Shown here piece by piece: positions 47,360 to 56,347 of a DNA stretch of 64,000 bases. Every line of letters begins with the position of its first letter. Within the stretch, counting starts at the first letter, position 1. Under the pieces are notes generated by a model that had not been told where the DNA came from, did no database searches, and worked only from the letters and a program-made list of their open reading frames with translations. Both the position numbers and the translations under genes were made by a program. The stretch comes from Campylobacter concisus (GTDB taxonomy: Bacteria > Campylobacterota > Campylobacteria > Campylobacterales > Campylobacteraceae). The stretch lies in assembly GCF_003048595.2 (NCBI RefSeq), contig NZ_CP049270.1, positions 620,001 through 684,000 on the forward strand, read 5' to 3'.

Positions 47360-47797
47360 ATGAAAGCTAAAATTTTACTTCCACTGGCAACTGCTATCAT
47401 GTTTTTGGGTTGCTCATTTTTTGAAGACAATCCACCAGTGCGAAAACAGCCAAGACAGGTCATGCAAAATGCACCAGCAAAAAGCTCGATCAAAGGTTTT
47501 ATAAAAGAGGTTACTTATAAAGATTCAAAATACTGCTATGAAATAGTGGCGAGCGATACAAAAAACCACAAACTTAATAAAGCAAATTTTTGTGCAAATA
47601 GATACTATTATGATAAAGGTGACTTGGTCTATGCGACCTTTTATGCAGATAAACTTATAGATATGTTGCTTATAAAAGAGGGTGGCTCTAGTGGCTTATA
47701 TAATGGTATAAAAAAGCCGCAAAATGAAGTGGTTATTAAAAGAAAAAATGTAAAAACAAATATCGAAGTGCCAAAAGAGGAAAAAATTTCTTTTTAA
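47360..47797 (+). CDS. unknown lipoprotein
   Basis: The 145-residue protein has a signal with a good lipobox (FLGCSFF), so it should be lipid-anchored. The mature part is basic with two cysteines (SKYCYEIVAS and ANFCANRYYY) that could pair. A short beta-rich domain is followed by a Lys-rich tail. No family is recognised. It is a single gene preceded by AAGGAGAAG; the bases after its stop hold a separate promoter-like and terminator-like pair. Confidence 0.78.
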   Translation: MKAKILLPLATAIMFLGCSFFEDNPPVRKQPRQVMQNAPAKSSIKGFIKEVTYKDSKYCYEIVASDTKNHKLNKANFCANRYYYDKGDLVYATFYADKLIDMLLIKEGGSSGLYNGIKKPQNEVVIKRKNVKTNIEVPKEEKISF

Positions 47798-47828
47798 TTA
47801 CCGTTGATTTACTGCTTGCTTATATAAT
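47798..47828 (+). promoter_or_regulatory. promoter with 11-bp-spaced repeats, upstream of a terminator only
   Basis: TATAAT at 47823-47828 follows TTACCG at 47798 and TTACTG at 47809, spaced by 11 bp. The only thing downstream before the terminator at 47860 is about 25 nt of unstructured sequence, so any product would be a very short RNA. Confidence 0.45.
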
Positions 47829-47835
47829 TTCAACA

Positions 47836-47886
47836 GCAATCAAAACTAGAACTCCTTTTAAGGGGCAAAGCAATAGCCCCTTTTTC
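47836..47886 (+). ncRNA. candidate short RNA (~50 nt)
   Basis: A transcript from the -10 box at 47823 would begin near 47836 and end at the strong terminator 47860-47886. It contains no open reading frame. Alternatively the terminator simply serves the lipoprotein gene that ends at 47797. Expression cannot be judged from sequence. Confidence 0.3.
47860..47886 (+). terminator. strong rho-independent terminator
   Basis: AAGGGGC at 47860-47866 and GCCCCTT at 47876-47882 form a perfect 7-bp stem with a 9-nt loop, ending in the T-run TTTTTCTTTTT. This is the best terminator of the window. Confidence 0.8.
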
Positions 47887-47957
47887 TTTTTACTCATTTT
47901 AATTTTTATCCTTAGTCTGTTTAAAATTATCAACTTTTATCTATTCTTGATTAATTA

Positions 47958-48022
47958 CGGTAAACGATCGGTAACTGAAATTAAAAATTTTAAGCTTCAT
48001 ATTAAATTTTATTGATTATAAT
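47958..48022 (+). promoter_or_regulatory. porin promoter region with direct repeats
   Basis: TATAAT at 48017-48022 lies 31 nt before the porin ATG. Farther up, CGGTAA occurs at 47958 and 47969, spaced by 11 bp. Read on the minus strand it is TTACCG-N4-T-TTACCG, almost the same as the element at 47798. It is a likely site for a transcription factor. Confidence 0.5.
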
Positions 48023-48053
48023 CGTCAGCACAAAAACCTTAAAAGGAGAAAAA

Positions 48054-49325
48054 ATGAAACTAACAAAAATTAGTTTAGCCGCTTTGGTTGCTTTAGGTGC
48101 GTTTTCAAGCGTAGCAAGTGCTACTCCACTTGAAGAAGCTATAAAAAATGTAGATCTTTCAGGATTTGCAAGATATAGATATACAAATACTAGAGATAAA
48201 AGTGCTGATGCTTCAGCAACTCCTTCAGAAAATAGAAGTGATGCAAAACACAACTTTAAAATGATCACAAATTTTAAGGCTGCCATCGATGATAATTTCT
48301 TTGGTGTTGTTGGTCTAAGATATAATGCAAATGACGGTTCAGGCGATAATGCTAAAGCTGGAACAGATAAAACAAATACAACTGATTCATTTAAAGTTTA
48401 TCAATTTTATCTAGGCTACAAAGTAGGTGCTACTACTATAACAGCTGGTAAACAAGTTATAGGTTCATACTTTACTGATGATGCTGTCGGTACTGGTGTA
48501 AGAGTAGTAAATGAAGATATCGAAGGTCTTACTCTAACAGCTTTAGCTTTTGATGCGATTGAGGGTAATAATATTGAGAGCGATGGTGATCTATATGATG
48601 CTATAGGTAAAGATAAAGATAAAGGAATAAATAAATACGACGTTGGTAATCTATATGCAGCTGGTATCGCTGGCTCATATGATCCTATCAATTTCCAACT
48701 ATGGTATGCTAGCCTAACAAATCTAGCTGATCTACTTGCAGCTGACGTTTCAGCAAATTTTGCTATTAATGATGATGTTAGTTTAGGTGGTAGAGTTAAC
48801 TATATAAATACTACTGTAGATAAAAGTGCAAAAGCACATCTTTATAAAGATATAGATGAATCTAATGGCGTTGCAAACTATAATGATGGTAACTTCTATG
48901 CTGGCGAACTTACAGCTTCATTATTTGGCTTTGATTTGAGAGCTGGTTATATGGGTTGGAAAGTTGATAATAAAGGTGTAACATCATTTGCTCTTGAAGA
49001 TAAAGGTAGTCTAATAGATGTTGGTGAGCTTACACTTGATCCAACTTGGGCTGATGGAAAAGCAAACCTAGTATATGGAACAGCTGGATATACATTTGAT
49101 AAATTTACAGTTGGTGTTGATTACATAAAAGGCCACATTAAACACGCTGCAGCTCCTGACAAAAATGGCAAAGAAAAAGTTGAAGAGGTTACTCCAAGAT
49201 TTGCATATGAATATAGCAAAAAGCTAACATTTAGCTCATACTATGCATTCAAAACTTCAAAATTTGCTGATGAGGCTAAAAACAAAGAAGATCAATTCAG
49301 ATTTGAGGCTAAATACTCATTCTAA
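48054..49325 (+). CDS. porA: major outer membrane porin (MOMP/PorA type)
   Basis: This is the trimeric general porin and main surface protein of Campylobacter. The 423-residue precursor begins with a signal peptide cleaved after ...SSVASA. The mature start TPLEEAIKNVDLSGFARYRY is characteristic of Campylobacter MOMP. Alternating beta-strand pattern, an acidic composition and a C-terminal phenylalanine (FEAKYSF) fit an outer-membrane barrel. The start is ATG 48054 after AAAGGAG; an in-frame upstream start at 48012 would precede the promoter-proximal region and is rejected. A terminator follows. Confidence 0.93.
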   Translation: MKLTKISLAALVALGAFSSVASATPLEEAIKNVDLSGFARYRYTNTRDKSADASATPSENRSDAKHNFKMITNFKAAIDDNFFGVVGLRYNANDGSGDNAKAGTDKTNTTDSFKVYQFYLGYKVGATTITAGKQVIGSYFTDDAVGTGVRVVNEDIEGLTLTALAFDAIEGNNIESDGDLYDAIGKDKDKGINKYDVGNLYAAGIAGSYDPINFQLWYASLTNLADLLAADVSANFAINDDVSLGGRVNYINTTVDKSAKAHLYKDIDESNGVANYNDGNFYAGELTASLFGFDLRAGYMGWKVDNKGVTSFALEDKGSLIDVGELTLDPTWADGKANLVYGTAGYTFDKFTVGVDYIKGHIKHAAAPDKNGKEKVEEVTPRFAYEYSKKLTFSSYYAFKTSKFADEAKNKEDQFRFEAKYSF

Positions 49326-49350
49326 TCGTAGCTCATTAATCAACTTATGA

Positions 49351-49356
49351 TATAAT
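49351..49356 (+). promoter_or_regulatory. possible promoter overlapping the porin terminator
   Basis: TATAAT precedes and overlaps the 5' arm of the porin terminator. A start near 49363 would leave out that arm, so the new transcript would escape the hairpin and express the cytochrome gene at 49418. Confidence 0.4.
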
Positions 49357-49389
49357 CCCGGGTCGGAGCAATCTGATCCGGGATTTTTA
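49354..49389 (+). terminator. terminator after the porin gene
   Basis: AATCCCGG at 49354-49361 pairs with CCGGGATT at 49378-49385 in a perfect 8-bp stem with a 16-nt loop, followed by a short T-run. Confidence 0.75.
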
Positions 49390-49417
49390 AATTTAGAGCA
49401 AAATTTCAAGGAAAATT

Positions 49418-49975
49418 ATGAAAAATATTAAAATTTCTTTTTTGGCGTGTTTTTTGGTGGCAAATGCCTTTGCAGCTTCGCAAGTTTACTATATAGAAGC
49501 TCGTGGTGAGTTTGGTAAAGAACTTGTAGAAATGGCAAAAAAGCAGGCCAATGATAGAAATGAAAAAGTAAATGTCTATGTTGATGAAGATCCAAGACGT
49601 TATAAAGATAATAGAATTTTAAAATTAGGCGTTGATAGAAAGGGCAGATATAGTGTTTCTTTGGGTAAGGAGCTTTATGAAAAGCAATGTGCTAGCTGTC
49701 ATGGCGAGAATGCTGATAAAAGGCCATTTGGTTCAATGCCTCTAAAAAATATGGATGCTAAAGATATTGAAGATAGTATCATCTCTTATAGAAGTGACTC
49801 AAGTTTTGGTGGAAGCGGTAAAAATGTAATGCAAAACCAAGCCAAAATTCTTTCAAATAATGATCTTGGCGCGATTATCGCCTATCTAAAAGGCAAAGAT
49901 GCATTTGCTGAACAAGACACAAATGAAAATAAACCGGTCTCTACTCAAACAAAGCAAGGTAGTTATTTAAGATAA
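49418..49975 (+). CDS. periplasmic monohaem cytochrome c
   Basis: The 185-residue protein has a signal peptide (ending NAFAAS) and one haem site, CASCHG, near residue 91. A later methionine in VMQNQAKILS could be the axial ligand, followed by the class I C-terminal helix DLGAIIAYLKGK. The first 65 mature residues form an unusual non-haem extension. It lies 45 nt before the CcsBA gene needed for haem attachment, so the two are probably linked. Its redox partner is unknown. Confidence 0.88.
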   Translation: MKNIKISFLACFLVANAFAASQVYYIEARGEFGKELVEMAKKQANDRNEKVNVYVDEDPRRYKDNRILKLGVDRKGRYSVSLGKELYEKQCASCHGENADKRPFGSMPLKNMDAKDIEDSIISYRSDSSFGGSGKNVMQNQAKILSNNDLGAIIAYLKGKDAFAEQDTNENKPVSTQTKQGSYLR

Positions 49976-50020
49976 GTTTCGCTTTGGTAGCTTTGTCATA
50001 TTATAAACAAAAGGAAACAG

Positions 50021-53000
50021 ATGTTAAATCCAAAATCATTATTTTTAAGTATGGGCTCAGCTATCGTTTTGATGATAATCTTTGCCATAGCTAGTGGAGC
50101 CGCTACGATAATAGAAAGTAAAACTAGCACAGAAGCTGCATGGTACTATGTTTATGGTGCCAGCTGGTTTGCGCTCATTCAACTACTTCTTGGTATAAAT
50201 TTGACCTATAATATCTTTAGATATAACTTAATAGATCCCAAAAAACTCCCTTCGCTTACCTTTCACCTTGGTTTTATCGTTATCTTAATCGGTGCTGGAA
50301 TAACAAGATATCTTGGCTTTGAGGCTGATATGCATATAAGAGAAAAAACTCAGTCAAATATCGTTACGACAAAAATATCCTATTTAAATTTAACCGCATT
50401 AAACGATAATGGAGAAGAGATAAACGCTGCTTTGCCACTAGGACTTTCTGATGCAAAAAAAGGTTTTGATCTAAAGCTAAAAATAGCAGATAATGAAGCT
50501 AATTTAAAATTTAAAGAATTTGTGCCAAATGCAAGTTATAAGTTTGTGGATGATAAAAACGGGCAACCAGTAGTGGAATTTGTGGTTTCAAACGAGAGTG
50601 AAAGTGAAGAAATCTTCTTGTTAGAAGAAGAGGAAGCAAGAGTTGCAGATATTAGTTTTATCTTTAATGCTAAGCCAGACGAGAGTAAAAAATATGTACT
50701 TTTTAAATTAGTGGACGGAAATTTCACAGTTACTTCAAATACCGATCTTTCAAAATTTACAATGAGTGATAGCTCAAAAACTGAGTTAAAAGCTGGTAGT
50801 GTAAATGATTTTGGCATAGGCAGTCTTTATACTATTTCAAATATAAATTTTGCTCCAAGATTAGTTTCTGCTTATGCCTCAAGGAAGCTAGTTAGTACAA
50901 AAGATAGCGAATTTAACGCCTTGATAGCTGAATTAAATTATAAAGGCGAGAGTAAAGAGATGCATATTTTTTATAACCTAACAGAGCCTTCACGCTTGGC
51001 TGTGGCTGGACAAAAATTTAACGCTTCATGGGGCGCACAGCAAGTTAAACTTCCGTTTAGCTTATACTTAAAAGACTTTGAACTTAAAAGATATCCTGGT
51101 TCAAATTCGCCTATGAGCTATTCAAGTGAAGTTATTGTAAAAGATGATACAAATATGTCGGGGCTTGACTATAAAATTTATATGAATCATGTGCTTGACT
51201 ATGATGGTTATAGATTTTTTCAAAGTTCATACGATACAGATGAAAAAGGAACGATTCTCTCTGTCAATAAAGATCCAGGTAAGATACCAACTTATATCGG
51301 GTACTTTTTACTTGGGCTTGGCTTTGTGTTAAATGTTGTAAATCCTGGTAGTCGTTTTAGAAAGCTAGCTAAGTTAATCGATAATGAATCAACAAAAGGC
51401 GGTAAAAAGGTTATTGCTATCATTGCCATTATGCTTTTAAGTTTAAATTCTAGCTCATTAAAGGCTGAAGACTTTTTGCCTAATATCAGCAAAGAGCACA
51501 CACAAAAGCTTTCTAGACTTATTGTGCAAAGCTCAGATGGTAGAATGAAGCCATTTGATACTCTTAGCAAAGAAATTTTAAATAAAATACATAGAAGTGA
51601 GAACATAAATAGCCTAAACTCAAATCAAGCAATGCTTTCAATAATGGTAACACCTGATTTTTGGCGAAGTGAAAAAATTATCTCACTTGGGCAAAGTAAA
51701 GAGCTAAAAAAAGAGCTTGGCATAGATGAAAATGCAAAGTATGCAAGTTTTAATGACTTTTTTAGAGCCACAAAAGATGGCGGAAGTGAATATAAACTCA
51801 CAAAATTTGCCGAAATTGCTAATCGTAAGCACCCTGGATCACGCAATACATTTGATAAAGATGTGATAAAGATCGACGAGAGATTGAATGTTTTTTATAT
51901 GATATTTATTGGTGAAATTTTTAAAATTTTTCCAAAACAAGATGACCCATCAAACTCTTGGTATTCGCCTGCTAGTGCAATGATGTACTTTCCGCCTAAG
52001 GAGGCCGATCTAGTCATTAATATGATGAGAGAGTATTTTGCAGCAGTTGATGCAGCAACAAAAGATAGTGATTGGAACAAGGCTGATGCTGCACTTGATA
52101 AAATTTCAGCCTATCAGCAAAAGTACGGCTCTGCTGTAATGCCAAGTGAAGAAAAGATAAATATAGAAATTTTGTTTAATAAAATTCAAATTTTTGAGCG
52201 ATTGACACCGGTTTATCTTTTGGCTGGCCTTGCGCTTTTATTTTTTGTTTTTGTCAAAATGCTAGCTCCAAAAGTTCAGATAAATGGCATTGTAAGAGTT
52301 GTATACATTATAAATTTACTAGCTTTTCTTGCTCATACTGTCGGACTTGGGCTTCGTTGGTACATTGCTGAGCATGCGCCTTGGAGTAACGCTTATGAAT
52401 CGATGGTCTATATCGCTTGGGCTCTAGGATTTTCTGGTATCGTCTTTGCAAAACGTAGCCCTATCGCTCTTGCTCTTACGTCTATATTGGCTGGTGTTAC
52501 ATTATTTGTTGCGCACCTTAGCTGGATGGATCCACAGATCACTACACTTGTGCCAGTGCTTCAAAGCTACTGGCTAACAATACACGTTTCTGTCATTACT
52601 GCAAGTTATGGATTTTTAGGGCTTTGCGCGTTACTTGGTGGCTTTACACTATTGCTTATCATTTTACAAAATAAGAAAAAGCCAAATCCAGAAATTTCTC
52701 GCAATATCCTCGAAGCTACCCGTATAAATGAGATGGCTATGATACTAGGACTTAGCTTGCTTACTCTTGGAAATTTCCTGGGCGGTGTTTGGGCGAACGA
52801 GAGTTGGGGTAGATATTGGGGCTGGGATAGTAAGGAGACTTGGGCGCTAGTTTCGATACTTGTTTATGCCGCAGTTCTTCATATAAGATTTATCCCAAAA
52901 CTAAACAACCAGTATGCATTTGCAGTGGCTTCGTTCTTTGCCTATTGGTCGATTATTATGACTTATTTTGGTGTAAATTTTTATTTAGCTGGCATGCACT

Positions 53001-53116
53001 CGTATGCAGCTGGCGATCCATTACCAGTGCCTGATTTTGTCTGGATTAGTATCATGATAATGGTGCTTATGAGTGTTTTAGCATTTACAAAGCGATCACT
53101 TTGCTCAAGGCTTTAG
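50021..53116 (+). CDS. ccsBA: cytochrome c biogenesis fusion protein CcsBA (ResB-CcsA)
   Basis: CcsBA exports haem and attaches it to CxxCH motifs (system II). The 1031-residue protein fuses a ResB/CcsB part, with membrane helices in the first 110 residues, a long periplasmic domain and a helix near 430, to a CcsA part with several helices after about residue 725. The haem-handling WWD region NESWGRYWGWDSKETWALV lies near residue 925, and conserved histidines are seen in HTVGLGLRW and HLSW. The fused form is typical of epsilonproteobacteria. It serves NapB and the upstream cytochrome. Confidence 0.95.
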   Translation: MLNPKSLFLSMGSAIVLMIIFAIASGAATIIESKTSTEAAWYYVYGASWFALIQLLLGINLTYNIFRYNLIDPKKLPSLTFHLGFIVILIGAGITRYLGFEADMHIREKTQSNIVTTKISYLNLTALNDNGEEINAALPLGLSDAKKGFDLKLKIADNEANLKFKEFVPNASYKFVDDKNGQPVVEFVVSNESESEEIFLLEEEEARVADISFIFNAKPDESKKYVLFKLVDGNFTVTSNTDLSKFTMSDSSKTELKAGSVNDFGIGSLYTISNINFAPRLVSAYASRKLVSTKDSEFNALIAELNYKGESKEMHIFYNLTEPSRLAVAGQKFNASWGAQQVKLPFSLYLKDFELKRYPGSNSPMSYSSEVIVKDDTNMSGLDYKIYMNHVLDYDGYRFFQSSYDTDEKGTILSVNKDPGKIPTYIGYFLLGLGFVLNVVNPGSRFRKLAKLIDNESTKGGKKVIAIIAIMLLSLNSSSLKAEDFLPNISKEHTQKLSRLIVQSSDGRMKPFDTLSKEILNKIHRSENINSLNSNQAMLSIMVTPDFWRSEKIISLGQSKELKKELGIDENAKYASFNDFFRATKDGGSEYKLTKFAEIANRKHPGSRNTFDKDVIKIDERLNVFYMIFIGEIFKIFPKQDDPSNSWYSPASAMMYFPPKEADLVINMMREYFAAVDAATKDSDWNKADAALDKISAYQQKYGSAVMPSEEKINIEILFNKIQIFERLTPVYLLAGLALLFFVFVKMLAPKVQINGIVRVVYIINLLAFLAHTVGLGLRWYIAEHAPWSNAYESMVYIAWALGFSGIVFAKRSPIALALTSILAGVTLFVAHLSWMDPQITTLVPVLQSYWLTIHVSVITASYGFLGLCALLGGFTLLLIILQNKKKPNPEISRNILEATRINEMAMILGLSLLTLGNFLGGVWANESWGRYWGWDSKETWALVSILVYAAVLHIRFIPKLNNQYAFAVASFFAYWSIIMTYFGVNFYLAGMHSYAAGDPLPVPDFVWISIMIMVLMSVLAFTKRSLCSRL

Positions 53117-53548
53117 ATGCTAATAAAAGGCCTAATAGTTTTCTTTATTGTATTGCTTTTAATCGCAATTTGTGCGTTAATCTATTTACTTTTAAGAAAT
53201 AGAGATTATAGCGCCGAAATAAAGGACCTTGCATTAGAAAAAGAAGAGATAACGATTGAAAAGCTTGAAAAGCTTGCTGGTGATAATAGCCTAAGTAAAA
53301 ACGAGCTTTTCGAACTTATTCAAATCTTTGTAGGAAATTTTAGTATACCAGCCAAAAATAACCAAATCATGCCAAAAGAAGCAAATAACTATATAAATTT
53401 CATAATTTTAATCTGCTCTCATAAAAATTCTGATGCAAAGCTCATTAGTTTTTTAGACAAAGAGGCTAAAAAGAAAAATCCAAGCTACATTGTTGAAATA
53501 GAAGAGAGTGAGAAAATTGGCATAGAAAATCGTAAAAATCGTAGATAA
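53117..53548 (+). CDS. unknown membrane-anchored protein after ccsBA
   Basis: The 143-residue protein has one N-terminal membrane helix (residues 5-27) and a charged, mainly helical cytoplasmic or periplasmic part (LALEKEEITIEKLEKLAGDN, SKNELFELIQIFVGNF). It starts directly after the ccsBA stop. No family is recognised. The immediate junction suggests cotranscription with ccsBA. Confidence 0.75.
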   Translation: MLIKGLIVFFIVLLLIAICALIYLLLRNRDYSAEIKDLALEKEEITIEKLEKLAGDNSLSKNELFELIQIFVGNFSIPAKNNQIMPKEANNYINFIILICSHKNSDAKLISFLDKEAKKKNPSYIVEIEESEKIGIENRKNRR

Positions 53549-53601
53549 ATTTATTCAAAAAAGTGTAGTTAAAATATCTTAAAATTAAATTTGGTATAAA
53601 A

Positions 53602-54102
53602 ATGAGTTCTTATGATTTTGATTCTATGTACGTGATATTTCTTATTTTATTTTCAATCGTATTGCCTATATTTTCGATAATCCCTGCAGGTAGATATAAT
53701 ATAAAGGTTTATACGAGTAAATTTGATCTAATTGGACTTCATCTAATTTTTCCAATTATTATATTGCCTGCTTTGGTAGGTACTTTTATTTTAGTTTGTA
53801 GCTTTTTAAATATTTCAGATTATGCTGGTTTAGGCTTTATATTCTATGCTTTTTTGATTCTAATGATAGCTTATATAATTTATGGTTTTTATGTTTGCAT
53901 CAAATATAACTACGGCTTTTTTCATTGCATTGTAGCGCTTTTTTTAAGATTTAATTATGTTACCCCGCTTATTTATCTGCTCTTTTTAGGCGGAAAAAAC
54001 TACAAAGATGACAAAGAGATAACCTCTAAAAATATTAAAGACTTAAATCTTTTCGATCAGTTTAGATTTTCTATTTATAATTTAATTGCTATTAGAAACT
54101 AA
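53602..54102 (+). CDS. unknown integral membrane protein
   Basis: The 166-residue protein contains about four hydrophobic segments (FLILFSIVLPIFSII, IFPIIILPALVGTFILVCSFL, LGFIFYAFLILMIAYIIYGF, CIVALFLRFNYVTPLIYLLF). It has no recognisable motif. It lies 53 nt after the previous small gene and ends before a convergent minus-strand operon. Base composition is similar to its neighbours. Confidence 0.7.
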   Translation: MSSYDFDSMYVIFLILFSIVLPIFSIIPAGRYNIKVYTSKFDLIGLHLIFPIIILPALVGTFILVCSFLNISDYAGLGFIFYAFLILMIAYIIYGFYVCIKYNYGFFHCIVALFLRFNYVTPLIYLLFLGGKNYKDDKEITSKNIKDLNLFDQFRFSIYNLIAIRN

Positions 54103-54213
54103 AAGTATTTTAAGGGCATTAAAGGTTTTGCAATTAGAGAAAATGCCAAAAAGCAAGAGAAATTTTACATTTAGTTTTTGCTTAGTTTTTAGGTCTTTTT
54201 TGTTTTTAAAATT

Positions 54214-56046
54214 TTAGTCCAAAGCAGGTTTTTGTTTTGTCTTGTCGTTTTTAAGTTTATCTTTTTTGGCTTCAAACTCAGCTATTACATTTGCATCAGG
54301 AAATAAATATCCATCCTCAACCATCAGATCAACTGCTTTTTTAAACATAGGCAAGGCACTTTGAGCACCAAAGTAGTAGTAAGGTCTTTTAGGATCCCTT
54401 GCTAAAACGCCTATTGTGTAGCTATTGCCTCTTGTGTCATTTACAAAGCCAAAAAATGAGCCATTGTAGGTATTGCTGTATCCACCACTACCTGAGGCAA
54501 TGTGTGCAGTTCCAGTCTTGCCACCTATCTCAAGTCCTGGCGTAAAGGCTTTTAGTCCAGTACCTTTCTCAACCGTTTTTATTAAAATTCTCTTCATTAT
54601 CTTTGCGGTCTCTTGTGATACAACTTGAGCTGGCTCGGACTTTGGCAAATCGTATCTTTTTCCATTTCTCTCTAAGTATGCAACCATGTGAGGAGTAACT
54701 TCAATGCCTTTATTATTAAATGTATTATAGGCTTTTAAAAGCTGCATAAATGTAGCTTGCAATCCGTATCCATAGCTCACAGTTGCCTTATATGTCGATG
54801 AGTTTAGCTTTGTAACTGTTGGCATCATACCTACTTGCTCGTAAGGTAGATCTATGCCAGTCTTTCTTGAAAAGCCAAAATTTAAAAGTCCTTGATAAAT
54901 TTGTGGACCATTTAAACGTTCAACAAGTTGAATCATACCGATGTTTGAGCTATGTACGATTATATCTTCAGCACTCATAAAAGGCTCTGGATGGGTATCT
55001 TTAATTATCCTTTTACCAAGTTGATATCGGCCACTATAGGTATTTACAAGCTCAAATGGATTTACTTTCTTCTCCTGAAGTAAGATGGAAAATATAAATG
55101 GCTTAAAAACTGAGCCAACTTCATAAGCATATTCACTAACGGTCGAATTTAGAGCGCTATAATCTTGCTTTCTTATGTTTGAAGGATCATATCTTGAGCT
55201 AGAGGCTAGAGCTAAAATTTCTCCATTTTTGCTATTCATTATACAGATGACTAGCTCTTTTGCATCTAGAAATTCACGCTTTTCATCTAAAATTTGCTCT
55301 AGTTTGGTTTGAAATTTTAATGGTATAGAAAGCACCGCATTGTAGCCATCTACTCTTGTTGCTAAATTCGAGTCACTTGTTAAAATGATATTGTTTCCAA
55401 TATCACGAGGCCCTAAAATTTTTGCATTTTGTATAGGAGCTAAATAATCTTCATAATATCTCTCAAGACCTTTTACGCCTTTGCTTTTTGTAAGTGTGTC
55501 ACTTTCGGTTTTGCTCACGTAGCCAATAGCTGGTGTGAGAGCATCTTTTGACATAAATTTACGATTTTGTCCGCTCTCCATTACTCTCATACCCTGAAAT
55601 GAAGCAAGGCCTGTTTTTGGGTCAAGATATGAAACCAAAATACTCTTGCGATTTAGCTTTCTTGAGAGCTCTTGAAGGTAGGTAGCACCCTTTGCATCAA
55701 TACTATATGAGAGTGTAACGATACCTTTTGTACCATTTATGATCTTTCTTACTTTGTTTGGATCGTCGCCGCTGTAAAGCGAATATAGCTTGATAAACAT
55801 CTCTTTTTTATTAGGATCAATATTTCTAGTGTCAAGCATTACTTTGTAGAGTTTTTGACTTGAAGAGATGCTAAAGCCATCTTTTGTGATTATATTACCA
55901 CGAATTGCTGTGTTTATATCGCTTGTTTGAAGTCTAGGAAGCTTTCGCTCGATACTTGCTCTATAAAATATGACAAGCACAAATATTGAAATTCCAAAAG
56001 TAATTAATAAAAAAAGTATGGTTATTTTTGATTTTCTGGAATTCAT
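54214..56046 (-). CDS. pbpB: penicillin-binding protein of the FtsI/PBP2 type
   Basis: This transpeptidase cross-links septal peptidoglycan. The ~610-residue protein has a short N-terminal anchor (ITILFLLITFGISIFVLVIF), a PBP dimerisation domain and the penicilloyl-serine domain. The latter carries GSVFKPF (SxxK near residue 312), SSN near 365 and KTGTAH near 508. I place the start at ATG 56046, seven bases after fliE ends; a GTG at 56088 inside fliE would add 14 basic residues and is the alternative. The order pbpB-fliE-flgC-flgB is the same as in C. jejuni. Confidence 0.92.
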   Translation of the reverse strand: MNSRKSKITILFLLITFGISIFVLVIFYRASIERKLPRLQTSDINTAIRGNIITKDGFSISSSQKLYKVMLDTRNIDPNKKEMFIKLYSLYSGDDPNKVRKIINGTKGIVTLSYSIDAKGATYLQELSRKLNRKSILVSYLDPKTGLASFQGMRVMESGQNRKFMSKDALTPAIGYVSKTESDTLTKSKGVKGLERYYEDYLAPIQNAKILGPRDIGNNIILTSDSNLATRVDGYNAVLSIPLKFQTKLEQILDEKREFLDAKELVICIMNSKNGEILALASSSRYDPSNIRKQDYSALNSTVSEYAYEVGSVFKPFIFSILLQEKKVNPFELVNTYSGRYQLGKRIIKDTHPEPFMSAEDIIVHSSNIGMIQLVERLNGPQIYQGLLNFGFSRKTGIDLPYEQVGMMPTVTKLNSSTYKATVSYGYGLQATFMQLLKAYNTFNNKGIEVTPHMVAYLERNGKRYDLPKSEPAQVVSQETAKIMKRILIKTVEKGTGLKAFTPGLEIGGKTGTAHIASGSGGYSNTYNGSFFGFVNDTRGNSYTIGVLARDPKRPYYYFGAQSALPMFKKAVDLMVEDGYLFPDANVIAEFEAKKDKLKNDKTKQKPALD

Positions 56047-56053
56047 TAATGAC

Positions 56054-56347
56054 TTAAATTTGTGTTCTAGAAATTTCTTTATAAGCACTTAGTGCTTTGT
56101 TGCGAATTTCTAGCATAAGCTTCATGCTAGTCTCTGCTTTACCTATCGCAATAGCAGCTTGGTGAAGATCTTTTACCTCGCCAGTTGCAAGATCAGCTAT
56201 GGCTTTATCAGCGTTTATTTGGACTTTATTTAGCTCTTTTAAAGAGTCGTTTAAAGCATTTTCGAAGCCACCTTGTTCGCCTGCTTTTGCTATTTTATTT
56301 GAATTTTCATTTTTATTTATTTTGTCTAAATTTATACTATTTATCAT
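56054..56347 (-). CDS. fliE: flagellar hook-basal body protein FliE
   Basis: FliE is the rod-base protein linking the MS ring to the rod. The 97-residue protein shows the family C-terminal part (GEVKDLHQAAIAIGKAETSM, LMLEIRNKALSAYKEI). It shares a base with the flgC stop codon, so it is coupled to flgC. The low-complexity Asn/Lys-rich N-terminus is expected for an exported rod protein. Confidence 0.94.
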   Translation of the reverse strand: MINSINLDKINKNENSNKIAKAGEQGGFENALNDSLKELNKVQINADKAIADLATGEVKDLHQAAIAIGKAETSMKLMLEIRNKALSAYKEISRTQI

